Source: Cribrihabitans_A neustonicus (lineage in GTDB: Bacteria; Pseudomonadota; Alphaproteobacteria; Rhodobacterales; Rhodobacteraceae). Taken from it: 64,000 nucleotides of DNA. Shown here piece by piece: positions 61,822-64,000 of the stretch. The stretch covers positions 24,156-88,155 of the forward strand of contig NZ_JBMERQ010000011.1 of assembly GCF_048820895.1 (NCBI RefSeq). Reading direction: 5' to 3'. Every line of letters begins with the position of its first letter. Position 1 is the stretch's first letter. Below the pieces are notes generated by a model that did no database searches, was not told the origin of the DNA, and was given only the letters and a program-made list of their open reading frames with translations. A program made the translations under genes and the position numbers.

Positions 61822-62670
61822 TCAGAACCGGTAGTCCTCGACCTTTTCCGGCAGCAGCCCGTAGTTGCGCTTCATGTCGATGCCGCGGGTCTCGTCGTCA
61901 TAGGGCACCGAGCAGTAGCCCATCACCGCCCGCTCGCGGGGGGAGAGCTGGTCGTAGATCTCCTGCGGCAGGTTGCCGGGGATGTCGAAGGCCTGCTTGA
62001 TCCACCAGCGGCAGAAGGTGGCGATGATCGACCAGCGGGTGCCGCCGCTGGTATTCTCGCCGGCGCCGTGCCAGATGCGGCTGTCCCAGAAGATCAGGTC
62101 GCCGGCCTGCGCCTCGAGCGGCACCGCGGTCTCATGCGAGTCGGGATCGGCATACTGGCCGGTCTTGTGCGAGCGCGGCACGATGACGGTGCAGCCGTTC
62201 TCCTTGGTCTGGTCCTCCAGCAGGATCGAGCACTGCATGATGAACGGGAAGTCGCCGGTATAGGGCACGAAGGAGTCGATGTGCATCGGCATCCGGTGGT
62301 TGCTGCTGCGCGCGAGGAAGGAGCGCAGGATGTAGTTCGGATCCTCCGCCGGCAGCGAGGAGAACCACTTGTCATTGAGGAAATGCTTGAGCACGCCCTC
62401 GATCACCGGCGTGTCCAGGATCAGCTTGGAGAAGAAGATGTCCTTGCTCTGCAGGTTGTAGACCATCGGCTGCGCCTTGTTCAGCCGCGGCATGCGGTCG
62501 GACTGGGCGTTCAGCGTCTTGTCGAACCAGTACTGGACGCGTTCGAGCGCCTCCGCCACCGTGTCCTTGCTGAACACCTGCGGCAGGCGGGCAAACCCGT
62601 GTTTTTCGATTTTGTCGATGGCGGCTGCGGCATCTGTGCCGGCAGCGGCCGGAGAAACGGTCTGATCCAT
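61822..62670 (-). CDS. Phytanoyl-CoA dioxygenase family protein, copy 2
   Basis: 282 residues from ATG 62670 (MDQTVSPAAAGTD), with GAGGG upstream; an upstream in-frame start adds 25 residues of dubious sequence. The triad is His130-x-Asp132 (MPMHIDSFVPY) and His201 (IWHGAGEN), with Arg212 for 2-oxoglutarate. It is clearly diverged from the other copy, so two substrates or two steps are likely. First gene of the minus-strand run that ends with the formyltransferase. Confidence 0.9.
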   Translation of the reverse strand: MDQTVSPAAAGTDAAAAIDKIEKHGFARLPQVFSKDTVAEALERVQYWFDKTLNAQSDRMPRLNKAQPMVYNLQSKDIFFSKLILDTPVIEGVLKHFLNDKWFSSLPAEDPNYILRSFLARSSNHRMPMHIDSFVPYTGDFPFIMQCSILLEDQTKENGCTVIVPRSHKTGQYADPDSHETAVPLEAQAGDLIFWDSRIWHGAGENTSGGTRWSIIATFCRWWIKQAFDIPGNLPQEIYDQLSPRERAVMGYCSVPYDDETRGIDMKRNYGLLPEKVEDYRF

Positions 62671-63631
62671 AATATCCCTCGTACTGACATGCCCCGGCCA
62701 TTCCCGGCCATGCGCCCGCACGCCCCCGGAGCGCGGTCCTGGCACCTTCCGGGCACCGGCGGCCGCGCCTGTTCAGGAGTTCGGGGCAGAAGGCATTTTC
62801 CACCAATAAGCCGTTCTGCTTCACACGCCTGCCTGCGGACGGCCGTGCAAACCGCGGCCCCCTCAGCGGTCCCCCCATCGGCCTCCCATGCGGCTTTCCA
62901 ATACAAAATCCGGCCGCAGCACAGGCTGTGCAAGTTGAGGGTAGTCCTGGCCCCGCATCCTGGCAACTGGAGCGCGCGCCCCATTTGGGAGTAGGCCGGC
63001 CCTCGCCCGGAAGGAGTAGGCGGCCGATGGGGCGGCAGCCGCCGGCCCCCGGGCGGGTTCGGTGCGGAGTCGGCGCGCAGCCGCGGCGCCGCTGCGCTGC
63101 AGTTGAGCCGCGGCGCCGGGGCGGGCAGGGGGCGGCCAGGGGCGGCCAGGGGGCGGGCAGGGGCGCGCCGCCCGGTCGCGGCACAGGGCCGGCAGGGCGG
63201 CGGCTCCGGCCCGGGACAGAGGGAAATCCGGGCTGCAAGGATGACGTAGCGGCAATTTGCCGGAGGGCGGCGCCGGGCTCTGCCCGCCCCGCCGGACAGG
63301 GTTAACTCCTTGCTGCCCAATATATATTGCGCCGCGTTTAAATTCAAAACCGTGAATGCAAGTGGACATAATGCCGCAGAGGAATCCCGCCGCCCGGCGG
63401 CGGCAGCGGGGCGGGCCCGGCCTCCGCCCCGCAAGCCAATGAGTTCCGGAGCCTTTCAACCGGAGGTCATTGCGGAACCGGGGCCGGGCAAGACCCCGCC
63501 CATGGCGGAGGCCCGCCAGTTCCGCCCGGCACAGGGGCCTGCGCTTGCCTCAGGCCCGCCGGCACAGCATTTCCCCGGACCAGAAAACAACCCGAACCTT
63601 CGAGTGGAATAATCCAAAAGGACTAACGAGC
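62671..63631. other. Long intergenic region with G-rich repeats and an A/T-rich promoter-like patch
   Basis: 961 bases with no credible gene; readable frames are G+C artefacts. 63117-63165 holds several G4-G5 runs (CGGGCAGGGGG and CGGCCAGGGG units). 63300-63365 is A/T-rich, including the palindrome CAATATATATTG (63318-63329) and GTTTAAATTC. The A/T patch is 270-330 bases before the next start, so a long leader or distant promoter is likely. Confidence 0.5.
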
Positions 63632-64000
63632 ATGGTTTCGAAAATTACCCTGACCGGCGATTACGGCTATGACGCCTACCGCTACAACGGCGGCGATGCG
63701 GAAGCGATCGACGCCACCCAGGCCAGCTGGACCGTGGCCAACACCGGCAGCCCGACCAACCTCTACCCCTTCCTGGTGGACGACGCCAAAACCGGCATCG
63801 ACATCTACGGCACCACGATCAACGGCACCGTGCCGCTGACCGGCGAATGGCTGCAGCTCTACACCAACTCGGCGGCGGTGATGGTGCGCGACACCCTGGA
63901 CGCCGACATCTACGACATGCGGGTCTCCCAGGCCTGGGACGCGCTGCGGGTGGCCGGGTCGTCCGACGGCTACGAGATCTCCAACGTCTGGGTCAGCGAC
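63632..64000 (+). CDS. Probable beta-solenoid surface/matrix protein, N-terminal part (cut by window end)
   Basis: Begins ATG 63632 (MVSKITLTGDYGYDAYRYN) with AAGGAC upstream; 123 residues are visible and the frame is open at the window edge. The sequence is Asp/Thr/Tyr-rich with alternating small hydrophobics and polar turns (GIDIYGTTINGTVPLTGEWLQLYTNSAAVMVRDTLDADIYDMRVSQ), suggesting right-handed parallel beta-helix coils of ~20-25 residues. No N-terminal signal peptide is visible, which fits a type I secretion substrate or a cytoplasmic protein. Relatives may be polysaccharide-modifying beta-helix proteins. The C-terminus, needed to decide, is outside the window. Confidence 0.7.
   Translation, partial: MVSKITLTGDYGYDAYRYNGGDAEAIDATQASWTVANTGSPTNLYPFLVDDAKTGIDIYGTTINGTVPLTGEWLQLYTNSAAVMVRDTLDADIYDMRVSQAWDALRVAGSSDGYEISNVWVSD

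Noticed and set aside
62863..63459. Open frames of 125-300 codons in the region upstream of the last gene
   Set aside because: Arg/Pro/Gly-rich translations typical of GC-rich noncoding DNA, with no RBS or recognisable fold.

Overview
The window is very GC-rich DNA (with one visibly poorer patch at about 6.7-8.6 kb) from an alphaproteobacterium, most likely a Rhodobacteraceae/Roseobacter-group member. It carries a plasmid replication and partition module: a RepA (Replication initiator protein A family) gene divergent from parA-parB, with iteron-like repeats between them. Around this module are almost only surface-polysaccharide, secretion and biofilm genes, including a complete rmlCBDA operon. 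This gene content matches the published RepA-type roseobacter 'biofilm plasmids' with a rhamnose operon; that identification rests on remembered literature and gene content, not a database search. No transposase, tRNA, rRNA or CRISPR array was seen.

Layout. 0-8.6 kb: the tail of a GT4 glycosyltransferase, a 1679-codon methyltransferase/coiled-coil/double-glycosyltransferase fusion, a large uncharacterised protein with a C-terminal SAM-type domain, and a small alpha/beta hydrolase in lower-GC DNA. 8.6-10.4 kb: glmS. 10.8-25.4 kb: a capsule block with a methyltransferase-like coiled-coil protein, GT4, a GT2-sulfotransferase fusion, UDP-galactopyranose mutase (glf), two more sulfotransferase-like proteins, a GlfT2-like galactofuranosyltransferase and KpsT/KpsE/KpsM-like exporter parts. 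25.5-29.4 kb: a GT2, a UDP-glucuronate 4-epimerase and ugd. ugd is bracketed by two identical 32-bp perfect palindromes; a third, co-varying copy lies downstream of repA. 29.5-34.8 kb: a dienelactone hydrolase, then parB, parA, the origin region and repA. 35.1-45 kb: a small membrane protein, a type I secretion adaptor and ABC exporter, a 776-aa RTX protein, a proline-rich membrane coiled-coil protein and two LuxR-type regulators. 45.3-50.1 kb: a GT4 and rmlCBDA. 50.2-59.0 kb: a Wza-like export lipoprotein, an epimerase, a sugar-phosphate transferase, a CapD/FlaA1-type dehydratase and a yjbH-yjbF-yjbE set. 59.1-62.7 kb: an operon of formyltransferase, FemAB-like acyltransferase and two phytanoyl-CoA-dioxygenase-like proteins. 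The window ends inside a gene for a probable extracellular beta-solenoid protein.

How it fits together. GlmS, Glf, Ugd, the GlcA epimerase, RmlABCD and the CapD-like enzyme make activated sugars (amino sugar, Galf, GlcA, GalA, L-rhamnose, deoxy-amino sugar). The glycosyltransferases and the initiating phosphosugar transferase assemble glycans, and sulfotransferases and the FemAB/formyl/PhyH genes probably decorate them. KpsMTE and Wza/YjbH-type proteins export them. The type I system exports the RTX protein, and two LuxR regulators sit beside it. Wzx/Wzy/Wzc, TolC and KpsC/KpsS were not seen and may lie elsewhere in the genome.

Structures outside the genes include the palindrome set, three 22-bp iterons, tandem-repeat arrays grown from the 3' ends of three genes, a back-to-back A/T-rich inverted repeat and an operator-like repeat upstream of yjbE.
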